Shown here: positions 42,742-53,061 of the stretch, in pieces
Layout: the number at the start of each line of letters is the position of its first letter
How positions within the stretch are numbered: the first letter of the stretch is position 1
Translations under genes and position numbers: made by a program
The notes under the pieces: generated by a model
The model's database searches: none
Told to the model about the DNA's origin: nothing
The model's input: the letters and a program-made list of their open reading frames with translations, nothing else
Assembly (NCBI RefSeq): GCF_050947875.1
Contig: NC_134570.1
Span: 229,819,265 to 229,883,264 of the forward strand
Direction of reading: 5' to 3'
DNA: 64,000 nt
DNA from: Dermacentor variabilis
Taxonomy: Eukaryota; Arthropoda; Arachnida; Ixodida; Ixodidae

Positions 42742-44604
42742 GGGTCATTCCATGCCAAACGTCCCAAACATTGCGCTTGACCCTCTCTGACTCTGTTCTA
42801 AAAAAATTGTGGACGATCATTTTAGTGCACTATTTGCCCTCGCAAAGTATTTTTGTAAGAACGGTATTTTCAGTCTCGTACAGTGATTTGAATGTTGCTG
42901 TAGTAGGTGAAACCTAGGTTGCCAAAAAATACTCCCAAATATACAATACAACACGGAATGCCTTAAATATCTGCTTTTAGCTAGAAAAGGCAGCAAGCAG
43001 GCAGTGAACTTTGTTAAGGTCCTGAGGAGTGACTCCGAAACCCCATTACGAGGGAGGTGCCGCCGCGGGCTGCTGCTCCCACGTCGGGACAGGCAGACCG
43101 TGCCTGACCACTACGCTGCAGGCCCCCTGGATGGCCATAGCTGAGCAGCGAGGTTGGACTGATCGTGGATTGCCGGTGACGGATCCGAGAAGCGGGCGGC
43201 TGCCTACATTCTGTTGCAGGTGCAGTTGCGTGGGAACGGCGAGACCGTGATGGCCTTCCGCGCCGCCGCATCGAGCCCGCACCGCCATCAGCATACTGAG
43301 TATGCGGTTGACCTCCACCCTGGGAATGACTTGCCTGACGGCAGTGCAGTTGCAGTCCAGCACCCCTAGAATCCGCCTCCCCGCAGGAGAGGCAGAGAGC
43401 CTGACAACCTGGGTCGTCTGCTGTGCCTCGACAACCTCGTCGAGGGTGTTGTGGACCCCCAGCTGCATGAGCTTCTCCATGCTGGTGCCCATGGGGATGC
43501 CGAGCACCTTTTTGATGCTATTGCGCATCAATGCTTCGAGCTTTGCCCTCTCGTAGCCAGCGATGTGTGGTGGCCAAGTACGTGATGTAACTCGTTAGGA
43601 AGGCATGGTTAACCTAAGAAAGTTGTCCTCCCCCAGCCCTCCGCCACTGTTGGAGACCCTAGTGATGGGCCTGACCATGGTTGTCCGTTTTGGTGGCAAT
43701 ACGAGTGATCATTTGACCGTTACTACCGTTTGCCTCGATCAGCATACTGAGTATGTGGTAGACCTCCACCCTGGGAATGACTTGCCCGATGGCCGTGCGA
43801 ATGGAGATGTCGACCTTCCCAAGAGGCACCTGCCCTTTAGGGGTGTGCCCCCTCCTTGTAGTTGCCGCATATTTCCATTGCCCCAAGGAAGTGTTGCGGC
43901 ACAGTAAAAAAGTTAAGACATACAGGCCCCGGCGCCCATGGACACGGCGAACACCCAACATAAATTTTTTTTCTTGCTTAAAACAAAAATCACTCCTATT
44001 AAACTTTCTCAGATGTATCTCCGTTGTTTACTCTTCCAAATGACCGCAAGCGTGCATTTTTACTTGAACCACATCACCAATCTCCATGTGACTGAACATA
44101 GGGCATTTCACATATTTTCCGATGTTTGCGCCCCTTCCACTTCGAAACTACTTGGTCATCGACTTCATTACATTTTTGATACGCTTACTGCCAACTATCC
44201 AGCCATGTGATATAGTCGTATTGTGTCTGTAAACTTTGTAGAATTGAAAAAAAAATAATCAGAACAGGCACAGAATTGCCGTATTGCTTCACCATAAAGT
44301 ATTTCGTGAGACACAGTAGTGGTTGCCAATGGGAAAGAATGAAAAAAGCGCCATTCCCTTTCTAGCTAATAGAAGATATTTACGGCTTTACGTGTAGTAT
44401 TGTATATTTGAGAGTACTTTTGGCAACCTTGGTTTTGCCCACTACGGCAACATTCAAATCACTGTAAGAGACAGAAAAAATTGTTTCTTCCAAAAATACT
44501 TTACGAGAGCAAATAGTGCACTAAAATGATCATCAACAATTTTTTTAGAATTGAATTGGAGAGGTGCGAGCGCAATGTCTGGGACGTTTGGGGTGGAATG
44601 ATCC
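42742..44604. mobile_element. DNA transposon-like element with ~250-bp terminal inverted repeats
   Basis: The left arm starts GGGTCATTCCATGCCAAACG; the right arm on the other strand starts GGATCATTCCACCCCAAACG. The arms stay alignable for about 250 bp (left to about 42990, right from about 44340), including CAAAGTATTTTTG, TGCTGTAGTAGG and CTTTTAGCTAGAAAAGG-type blocks. ATGA flanks both ends (42738-42741, 44605-44608). The interior has no transposase; much of it is a minus-strand LINE fragment. The superfamily is undetermined. Confidence 0.8.
43010..43961 (-). pseudogene. I-type LINE fragment (post-RT region) inside the long-TIR element
   Basis: On the minus strand it reads IPRVEVYHILSMLIEANGSN, then TRIATKTDNHGQA, then SIKKVLGIPMGTSMEKLMQL and GVHNTLDEVVEAQQTTQVVR. 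This is the thumb/connection region seen also in the LINE at 56.5-62.3 kb (IPRVNSVKILGLLINTKG, GIKRILGIPQSASTVKLLQL). The PRVEV(N/Y)(R/H)ILSML segment occurs twice (about 43288-43350 and 43740-43800), so the fragment has an internal duplication. Frameshifts and stops show it is dead. Confidence 0.75.
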
Positions 44605-44739
44605 ATGAATGAACGGGCTTAAAAATTATTCTGAAAAATTTTCTGAAAAGCTCTGAAATTAAGCTTTAAAAATCTCAAGGTAAGCTTTAAAGCCTTTCAA
44701 CTGTACGGTCAACCCTCAATAATTCAAACTCTGATATCT

Positions 44740-44844
<105 letters not shown>

Positions 44845-44933
44845 ATTTTGCAGCAGTGTCAATCCATGTGTTCAACTCTTGTGGTAAGAACCATGGAGGA
44901 CTTTGGATATTAATTTATTTATAAGTATTTTAA

Positions 44934-45843
44934 CCCTTTGAGGGTCAATTTTTTTTGCCATGTGCAACTGCCCAGGGTCGATTTTCTTTATTGCAGATTC
45001 CAGTTCTTCTTAGGGACTTATTTCTATAAAAATTTACCGTAATTTTTTTAGGGTGATCGTAAAGTGAGAAAAGAATATTTTGTGTTGGTATATATGTACT
45101 CTTCATTCATGAAAGATAACAATAAAAAAGGAAATAAACTTATAAAAATTAAAAATTTGATGCATTGTTATACACATAGTTCAAGGCTTTGAAAATGTGC
45201 ACACGAGAATATTTCGCAACACTCAAATGTTCCGGCTCTTACACTAATATGTACGTCCATAGCGTAATTGAACAGCGTAGGTGGGCACGCTCAAGAAAAC
45301 TGTGTGGTTGTATACTGTCAAAAAAAGCAAAGCGTGTTACAAACTTCCGCTAGTCATCTTATCGCCAACGAGAAGGAATTATTTTCTGTGAGTGTCAAAA
45401 AAAAATATGCAACAGAAACGCAGATACGGCGGCATCCTTCCTATGCACACTCCTGTGAGCACTAAACGAGCGAGAAACAAGCGGTTGCCCTTTGAGTGAT
45501 TAGTAATGAGATAGCCATCATTTTTGCAAGCGCAAGAAGCTAAAACCACCCATGGAACAAAACTCAAACTGTCGCCCACCCGCACGCCAATGCGCGAGCG
45601 GCAGTATATAGATGCGCGGGAGCAAACTAGCTCTAAAACAAACCATGCAACGAAAACCGAGAGAAGTAGGCGCACGAAAAAAATTCCCTGTATTCCCACA
45701 CAGTGGCAGCATATGACAGAAAAGAAAAAGTTAATAAATTGGCGCGCTTTTTAAACGTACAGACGGCGCCGTAAATATATGGCATGGACCATTTTTGGAC
45801 TTGTTCACGGCACCATATATTTACGTCATTGACCCTCAAAGGG
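44934..45843. mobile_element. piggyBac-like MITE 1 (TTAA target)
   Basis: The ends CCCTTTGAGGGTCAAT and ATTGACCCTCAAAGGG are a perfect 16-bp inverted pair, each bounded by TTAA (44930-44933, 45844-45847), the piggyBac target. A subterminal palindromic pair (CGTAAATATATGG/CCATATATTTACG) sits at 45770-45826. There is no transposase in the 910 bp. A fragment of the same family occurs inverted at 56338-56446. Confidence 0.85.
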
Positions 45844-45989
45844 TTAAAGAGCCCCCCCTGGGGCATTGTGTAAGGGGGGCAGTACAGTAAATACAACACC
45901 TTAACAAAGTAATAAAGATTAAAAGACAATAACACCTTAACAAACTAAAACATCGATTAGTGCAGAAAGGTGCGAATAGACCCAACAAC

Positions 45990-46259
45990 TTAAGTCAATG
46001 TTTTTAAATACTCTTTCTTTCCACGCACAATCACCCAATGGAATTTACTCCTGACTGATCTACTAACCAGTACTGATGCCTTGGACAAAATTACTTGTTG
46101 ACTGTTGCAGAGTTATTGTTTTCTGTTCCTGCTATGTGTCATTGTTTATATATTCTCAATACTGCAATGTAATTTGCTGTGCTTTTTGCAGTTGTTATTG
46201 TTGTTCTTTTTGTGTTGCCCCTCCTGCTAGGACCAAGTTAGGGTCTGCAGTATGCTGTA

Positions 46260-46306
<47 letters not shown>

Positions 46307-46310
46307 GATA
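45990..46310 (+). mobile_element. 3' end of a CR1/L2-type LINE (+) with (TAA)n tail
   Basis: In the + frame at about 46015 the C-terminal CR1/L2 signature FFPRTITQWNLL is readable. It is followed by a 3' UTR and CCTCCTGCTAGGACCAAG, then a (TAA)n run (46258-46306). It is a short 5'-truncated insertion of the opposite orientation to the LINE around it. Confidence 0.7.
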
Positions 46311-46534
46311 CCCATAAAAAGCAAGGGAGTAACAACATTCCAGGTTGAAAAAAATTAAAACGCAACGACGAACAAAAAGCAATTTTAACTCAATGTCAAC
46401 AGTGCTGTGGAGAATAAAAACAATTGACAAAAGATTATTCTCCCATAAAAAATAAAAAAAAGACCAATATATCGGCTACAGCGGGGAAAGTGGCAAGTGC
46501 AAAACATCAGATTTTGGAGCATAGACATCTTTAA

Positions 46535-47487
46535 AGGGCCCCTCACCAGGTCTGGCCATTTTTAGCTGACAAGCGCCGTGCGTGCAATGCATGCTAACAA
46601 TCATGTCTGCTGAGTATTACATCACTATGTGCCGCCGAAAGAGCTCAAATTCCAAATCAAACGCCCTTCTCCTCGCGGGTACCGCCCCCGCTCCCAGCAG
46701 GAGAGCCGATGCACATCGCACAAGTGCAGCTGCGTACATGGCAGTGCTGTGACGTCACTTATCAGGACACGTGACTGCAAGAATTATTCGAAGCAGCATC
46801 AGTTATTTGCTTAAGCAGTTGCTTCAATAGACGAATTAAAGTTTAGAGAAATAAAAATATCTGCAAACCGAATGTTTGCAAGCTTTTGTTTCACTATGTA
46901 CCACAGCAGGTGAGATGTACTTTCGTTTTGTCTGCTTGTTCCCACGTCGTGCATTCGCGCACGAGTAGACAAAGAAACAATGCCATTTTCTTACTGTGTC
47001 CCAGCATGCAATCATGCTCTATGAACTGCTTTTGTCTGCCTCATTGTTCATGTAGCACTGACTTAAACTGCTAGTCGGGTGTTCTCGTGCATGGCAAGCA
47101 TAATCGTGTGCTGCATGAAGCGATGCAAATGCAACAGCTCGCGTGTGACACCATCAGTGGAAGTGCAGCACACACCTAAAAAGAGAGGGAAAAAAAAAAT
47201 TAAGGTGGGGCCCGTGACGCATGCGTCATGCGATCCTCGAGCTCCAGTATGGGAGAACACAGGGAAGGAATTTCACTTGCCAAGGCTAGGTGGGGCAAGT
47301 GGAGAGAGTGTCTTGCTTGATAGTGGCACTCACCTCCTGAAATCATTGCTTTGTGGCACTGAAATATTTCTGTCTCTCTTTTAATTAGCCAATTTGGAAA
47401 ATATATGTGGCAGAACGCTCCTTAGTGGGCACGTAACAACTTCCTGCTTATAACTGAAATTTGCTATATGGCCTGGTGAGGGGCCTT
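46535..47487. mobile_element. piggyBac-like MITE 2 (TTAA target)
   Basis: The left end AGGGCCCCTCACCAGG and right end CCTGGTGAGGGGCCTT form a 16-bp inverted pair with one mismatch, flanked by TTAA (46531-46534, 47488-47491). The 953-bp interior has no transposase; short open frames inside lack recognisable motifs. Its termini are unlike those of MITE 1, so it is a separate family. Confidence 0.85.
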
Positions 47488-47499
47488 TTAAGATAATCG

Positions 47500-48035
47500 T
47501 GAAACATTGCGTGACCTTGCTCCGATGCAAGGTTACCCAGAAGGTAATTCAATGGACAGATAGCTTGTAGAAGAGCCGATAAGTTAAATGTGTCAGTATT
47601 ACCGTACATGCGTGCTAAGCTAAAGTTGTTATGCAGTCTGCGGGAAGTTGGATGAGCAAGATTAAGGTGTACAGTGGACATCATACTGGTGTGATTGAAT
47701 TGTGGAATAGGGATAAAAGAGCAACATCACGACAAGTAATTATTGGCTCAAAGGAAAGGTCTTGTTTAATTTCTGTTATGCTGGATGGTTAACGGTAAAT
47801 ATGCGTAATGAACAGAATCGCTCTCTTCTGAGTAGCCTCTAACATTTTAATAAGATATTGTTGATAAGGGACCCAATTGAGGAGGCAAACTCAAGTTGAG
47901 GATGAATTAAAACGAGATAAGGCAGTTTACCTATACTGGAGGGAGAATTAAGTAGGTGATCGTATAGGTAACCTAGTGACCTTGATGTGTTGGCACAGAG
48001 AGAAGTACTAATACCAGAAAATTCTGAGCAAGTGC
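47500..48035 (-). pseudogene. CR1/L2-type LINE RT, C-terminal part
   Basis: Continues the same LINE on the minus strand: SRSLGYLYDHLLNSPSSIGK, LPYLVLIHPQLEFASSI, then in other frames the tail with MSTVHLNLAHPTSRRLHNN. The pattern matches LGYLRRNFSSAPSSLKLTLY ... KLEYASAIWDP of the LINE at 35.5 kb. Frameshifted throughout. Confidence 0.75.
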
Positions 48036-49084
48036 CCCTACCCGTGCGAGCACCCCTCCTCCACTTTTGAGTGAGTTGAAATTGGTGCCAACAACCGAGC
48101 AAGCATCCCATCCCTTTTTTGACCCTGTTCACCGCCTCATGCATTTTCACCAAACTGTTTGGCAACTTTTCTTTCTCAACTTTTTACAAATGTGCATATT
48201 AAGTTACATAAAATGACTCAATTTACTGAGATTTGGAAAGAAATTTATGGTTTAGGCGCACTTCTGCCGAGGCCTGATAATTCACCCATAGCCAGGTACC
48301 TTCTGCATGGCCTTCGTCAGTCACCATGTTGGGTCAGACATGGAAGTAAGTGTCGCATAGTGCGAGACACGGGGTGCGATTTTGTGTGCGATCCATCGCG
48401 CGTTGCAGTCCGACTTGGGGGACTCGTGGTACGAATGAATGAGGGGAGCGTAGCTCTGCCCAGAACCTGCACCCCTACATGGACGCTAGAATAAGTTTGC
48501 AAATTCAGTGAAAACAAACGTGTTTGCCCAGCTCTTCTTTTAAGCAAAAGATGCCAATATAAACAACTGTGTGAGCAGTGTAGATGTGTTTCCGCAAGGC
48601 CTCATCCGCTGTGTCGGCTCCGTTGACAGCCGCCAATGACTAGGAGCCAGCAGGCCTAGCTCGCTGGGCCGTCGAATGGGAGGCTGGTGGCGCTTGCAAT
48701 GCGACTGCATGCAGCTCGTAATAAAGCGCCTATCTTGGTCAGCACAACTCATGCACAATTATATCGTGCTTAAATTGCAATATATTTGACTTTATCAATG
48801 CTGACGGAAGCGAACGAGTAAGCCAGGCGAGCCTGCGATTGCTGGGAGACGGTATAGGCCTAGCTCACTAGCTGCCGGATCCTGGGCTGACAGCCCTTGA
48901 ATTTTCTATGCGACCAAGCAAAGCACCCCCCACCCCAAACTTTCTTGGATTATCTTTGACCATAAGAGGGGCGCTTGCTCATAATTTTACGGTATGTGTG
49001 GACCAAGAAAGATTTGGGGTTCAGTTTGTGCCTAGGTACTTTCACTGCTTAGTACGTTCCACAATGTTGTTACCAATCTTATAT
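48036..49084. other. Unassigned insertion in the CR1/L2-type LINE
   Basis: Separates two parts of the LINE RT by about 1 kb. It contains two related GGCCTAGCTC(A/G)CT motifs (48652-48665, 48858-48871) and no recognised coding motif. Terminal repeats were not clear (AGTGCCCCTAC at the left, weak AGCCCCCTTA-like complement at the right). Confidence 0.45.
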
Positions 49085-49961
49085 AAGCCGATAGAGTTTA
49101 CGGCTTAAGGGGGCTAGTTTGTGCATGGAAATGTTTAAAGTAATTATTCAGGTCTTGCACCACTCACCAATATGTTCAAGCTCCCGTTGAAGGGCGAGAT
49201 GGTTGTACGTTGGATGGTAAATATCACCAGCAAATATGCTCATACGAGATGATATTTTGTCAGGCAAATCATTAATGTAGATGAGAAAAAGTAAGGGTCC
49301 TACAACGCTTCTTTGTGGTACCCCAGCGAAAAGGTAACAAAATGATGAAGAATAATTGTTTACTGCAGTAAATTGCTGTCGATTTCTTAGAAAATTACAG
49401 AGCCACGTTAACGTAAGCAAATCTAGTCTTTGCGATGATAGTTTTGAGCTACACGATCAAAGGTATTAGCAAAGTCAAGAAATATGTAATCTGTCTGTAC
49501 ATTACTGTTCATGTTAGAGTGCAGGTCAATAGCAGATTCGAAGACATGAGTCTGACAAGAAAAACCCTTTCGGAACCCATGCAGATTAGAAAAAAATAAA
49601 CTGTTGTACTCTAGATGAGCGTGAATGTGAGACGCTCAAGCATTGTGCAACAAATCCATATCAGGGAAATGGGGCGATAATTTCCAGGTGAATTTTCATT
49701 CCCACTTTTTGGGACTGGCACTGCCTTCTCCAACTTCCTGTCAGCAGGTAACTTTCCAGTAATTAATGACTGCTGTAATATGTGGAATAAAAGTATGCTT
49801 GAGACTGATGCAGTATTCTTTAAAATTTTGGATTTGATATCAGTACCAGAAAAAGGCATTTTAAGGTTTTCTATTATTTTAGAAATACCTTGGACTGTAA
49901 TGTGAGTGGGTGCCATGTACAAGTAATCTTTCTTGATAATTTTGGGAAGATGGTTCTTCAC
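49085..49961 (-). pseudogene. CR1/L2-type LINE RT, N-terminal and palm part
   Basis: Minus-strand RT: MAPTHITVQGISKIIENLKM, GTDIKSKILKNTASVSSIL, AVPVPKSGNENSPGNYRPIS. After frameshifts come LHGFRKGFSCQTHVFESAID, palm DYIFLDFANTFDRVA and AGVPQRSVVGPLLFLIYIND. The catalytic segment reads IFAGDIYHPTYN, where the family has FADD; the A-G-D reading means the first aspartate is lost. HIGEWCKT is followed by a stop. Clearly inactive. Confidence 0.8.
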
Positions 49962-49965
49962 TAGT

Positions 49966-50171
49966 TGTCACGATCCGCCCGGGTTCGTGAACGAGGGAGG
50001 GCTCGAGGCACCCTCTGTTAGAAAGATGCTCCGCAGCGTGGTGGTGACGAACGATGACTGACCGCCGAGCAGCTGTGCTCACCAGTGTTTATTGGTGCGG
50101 TGACCAAGGTTGCCTACCAAGCCTGGCGGGCCAACAAGATTATACCCGAGGGGCGTCACATGCTTGCTACA
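49966..50171 (-). repeat. 3' LTR of Gypsy F
   Basis: Starts TGTAGCAAGCATGTGACGCC and ends GGCGGATCGTGACA on the minus strand. It shares TTGGTCACCGCACCAATAAA and CGGCGGTCAGTCATCGTTC with the 5' LTR. It has a longer 3' end and lacks an 18-20-bp segment present in the 5' LTR around the GGCAGGCC repeats. The divergence indicates an old insertion. Confidence 0.85.
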
Positions 50172-50198
50172 CCCCATTGCCCCCAGTTTGTTTGTTAA

Positions 50199-51509
50199 CT
50201 AAAATAAACAAACATCCAAGTTCAGAGCATAAGGCTCTGCTTCTGTCCTAGCCGAGTCGACAGTGCCTACTACCCAGGCGAGTAACAGTCCGGTGGCCTC
50301 TGCCAACGAGTGCTCCGCCTGGGCACCGGTGTTGACGGGCCGAGTGTGGCAACGTCGGGTGCTGCCTGAGCCAGCTTCGCTCTGTCCGGAGGGTCCGCAG
50401 TGGTCGGCCTTATGAATGGTGCCTGACTTGATGCCGGCCCAATGGGCAACGCACCACTGGCAACGCTTGCCGCCTCTGAGGTGGGCGGTGCTCTGCTGGA
50501 AGCGATTGGTGTCCGCTAGCCCTCCTGCGGGCTGGAACTCTGAAGCGGCAGTCGAGGGTGCAGGCCAGATCCCGAGGTGAGGCCTAACATGGTCGACGTG
50601 TCTGTGCCATGTGGCCCCCTCTGGCATGCGGACGAACAGCGATGAGGCGCTGGCAGGAGACATCACCTGTCCGGCAGACCAGAGTGGGCCAGGACAGAAG
50701 TTCCTGGCGAAAGCTGGAGCTCCCGATTCCGGCAAAGGCCCGGGATGGCACCCTTGGTCAGCAGCCAGCTTCTGCTTCAGCTGCTTCAGAAGCACTGTGG
50801 ATCAGAGGTCCGGATGCAAGACGTCCAAGGATGTCTTGACCATCCGACCCAGCAGGAGCTCACAGGGGGCACGGCCAGTGACATCGTGGAGTGTGGTCCG
50901 GTACTGAAACAGTATCCGGGCAATCTGCGTCCGGAAATCCCAAGTCTGGCTCTTCTTGAGCTTGTCCTTGGTGGTTTGCACCACCCGCTCGGCTGCACTG
51001 TTTGAAGCAGGGTGGTACGGCGGAACCATCACCCAGCGGATTCCGTTCCTCGTCAGCCAGGCCAGGTACTTTGTGCTGGCGAAAACAGGACCATTGTCGG
51101 ACACGATGATGTCCGGCAAACTCTGGGCGGTGAAGACCTGTGGTAGCACTGCAATGGGCGCACCTGCTGATATAGTGGTGACAAGTAGAACCTCCACCCA
51201 CTTCAAAAAGGCGTCCACTACCACCAGGAAGTAATGGCCCTTGAAGGGTGTCCCAAAATCCACATGCAGGCGGGACCAGGGTCTCTGTGGGAACGGCCAG
51301 GGGGTTATTTCCACATGACGTGAGGCCCGCTGATGCTCCTGGCAGATTTGGAAGCTCGGCACCATATGTGCGATGTCTGGTCCAGGCCAGACCACCAAAC
51401 ATGGAACCAGGCCAAAATCTTGGTCTTTTCCACGCCCGGATGACCCGCGTGCAGCAACTGCAGAACCCTGGACCGGAGATATTATGGTATCACCACCCTG
51501 GAACCCCAC
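50199..51509 (-). pseudogene. Gypsy F integrase and C-terminal extension
   Basis: Integrase zinc-binding region near 51400 (PSFQICQEHQRASRHVEI); core blocks VDFGTPFKGHYFLVVVDAFL (D), DIIVSDNGPVFASTKYLAWL (D) and ASNSAAERVVQTTKDKLKK (E). Then RTQIARILFQYRTTLHDVTG and APCELLLGRMVKTSLDVLHP, and after a frame change (50795) LKQLKQKLAADQGCHPGPLP, ARNFCPGPLWSAGQVMSP and a linker to the PPT. The DDE triad appears intact in this frame. Upstream frameshifts disconnect it from RNase H. Confidence 0.85.
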
Positions 51510-51531
51510 AGTAGGCAGCCCTGCTGCAAGC

Positions 51532-53055
51532 TCAGCTCGATGGCCTTGTGGCTATAGGCCTGCTGAACCTATTCCTCCCCACAGGACACCGCCTTGACCA
51601 CCTGAGACAGGACTGGGTCCCGGCTGGTCGCTTGCGATACTGCAGATCTGGAGAGCACCTCCAGGTATGCGTGCTCCAGCATGAGCACTTCAGCAGGTTC
51701 TGGAACAGCATCAGGCACCTCTTGCAGGGCAGGTGGCTCAGGGCATCAGCAGGTCCCAGGTCCTTTCCCGGATGGTAAACCAGCTGGTAACTGTAAGCTG
51801 CCAGCCTCAAGGCTCGGCGTACCACTCGAGGTGACGCCTGCACGAGAACTGCCTTGTCAAGCCCCAACAGCGGCTTGTGGTCGGTGACTGCCTCGAACTT
51901 CCGGCCCCACAGATACTGGTGGAAGTGTTTGACACCGAACATGAGGGCCAAGCTTTCCTTGTCCAGCTGGCTGTAGCGTTGCTCTGCAGCATGAAGCCGA
52001 CGAGAAGCAAACGACACAAGACGTTCGTGGCCATCCTTGTCCCTGGGTGCCAGGACAGCTCCCTCGCCGTACGGCGACGCATCTACGGTCAGGATGACAG
52101 GCATGGCAGGATCGAAGTGTACTAGCACGTGATTGGTGATTAGCTCCTTGCTGTGCTGGAAAGCCCGGTCCTGCTCCTTTTTCCAGACCCATTGCTGACC
52201 ATCTCGAAGTGGAAGATGGAGCGGCTGTAGATGCTCCGACAGGTTCGGCAGAAAACTCCTGTAGAAGTTGATGAGGCCGAGGTTGCTCTGAAGCTCCTTC
52301 TCGTTCTGGGGCTTAGGCGCCTTGAGCACAGCATCAACTTTCCAGGTAGCCAGGGCTAGGCCAGCCTGGCAAATGACATGTCCCAAGTACTCAACACTGG
52401 GGCCAGGAAAATGCACTTTTCTGGCTTGAGCTTGAGGCTGGCGTCCTGCAACCGTGCGAGGACGTTGTGCTTTTTCTGCAGGTGGTCCCAGTTGTCGCTG
52501 CCAGTAACTAGGATTTCTTCTAAGTACACCGCTACGTGCCTCATGCACCTGAAGACATCCATCTGCCCCTGAAATATGGCTGGGGCTCAGGCCACACCAA
52601 ATGGTAAGCGCGTGTACTGGAAGAGTCCCAAATTGTCGATATTGTGATATACATCTGGGAGGCATCCTGGAGAACCAGCTGCTGGTAAGCATCTCTGAGG
52701 TCGAGCTTGGTGAGCTTCGGTCCACCAGATGATGCTGGTCAGAGATCTTCAATCCGGGGCAATGGGTACTTCTCAACGATAGTGACGGGGTTGATGGTAA
52801 CCTTGAAATCCCCGCAGATCCGGACCCTGCCATCTCGCTTGAGGACTGGTACGACGGGAGCGGCCTATTCAGATGTCTTGACGGGCACCAGGATGCCCTC
52901 TCGTTGTAACCATTGCAGCTCCTGGGTGACCCCGTCCTTCAGGGCGAACGGCAGTGGGCGAGACTTGAAAAAACGTGGCCGGGCTCCCTCAGGTACATAG
53001 ATGCCAGCCGTCGTGCTGGCGTATGTGCCCAACCCTGGCTGGAACAGGGACTTGA
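51532..53055 (-). pseudogene. Gypsy F reverse transcriptase and RNase H
   Basis: The RT N-terminal part is frameshifted (about 53040-52570). The catalytic block at 52515-52526 reads VAVYLEEILVTG, where Gypsy RTs have Y(L/V)DD: both catalytic aspartates are glutamates. After another frame change, PSVEYLGHVICQAGLALA leads to QSNLGLINFYRSFLPNLSEH and the RNase H domain. RNase H: VDASPYGEGAVLAPRD (D), KESLALMFGVKHFHQYLW (E), VTDHKPLLGLD (D), LGPADALSHLP (D). The frame at 51532-52833 is open for 433 codons, but its first 110 residues are out of the native frame. Inactive. Confidence 0.85.
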
Positions 53056-53061
53056 ACTTGG

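Larger units (their letters stand above)
44905..49965 (-). mobile_element. CR1/L2-type LINE (minus strand) with several insertions
   Basis: Minus-strand LINE whose RT appears in pieces at 49965-49085 and 48035-47500. The 3' end is near 44905-45900 (ACTGCCCCCCTTACACAATG ... then a TTATAAATAAATTAAT tail). It is split by piggyBac-like MITEs at 44934-45843 and 46535-47487, by a + strand LINE end at about 45990-46305, and by an unassigned block at about 48040-49085. The 5' end abuts the LTR of Gypsy F at 49966. The tail assignment is inferred from position and composition. Confidence 0.65.

Noticed and set aside
43046..43531. 161-codon minus-strand frame as a possible novel gene
   Set aside because: Its N-terminal half is the conserved thumb/connection segment of an I-type LINE (LGIPMGTSMEKLMQLGVHNT). 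The rest is out-of-frame LINE sequence.
48159..48494. 111-codon + strand frame in the unassigned block
   Set aside because: Low complexity in places, no recognised motif, lies in an insertion within a dead LINE. No support beyond openness.
51532..52833. Treating the 433-codon frame as one intact Gypsy RT-RNase H protein
   Set aside because: Only the part from about residue 120 onward is in the native frame. The N-terminal 110 residues are a shifted translation, and the palm motif lies in another frame.
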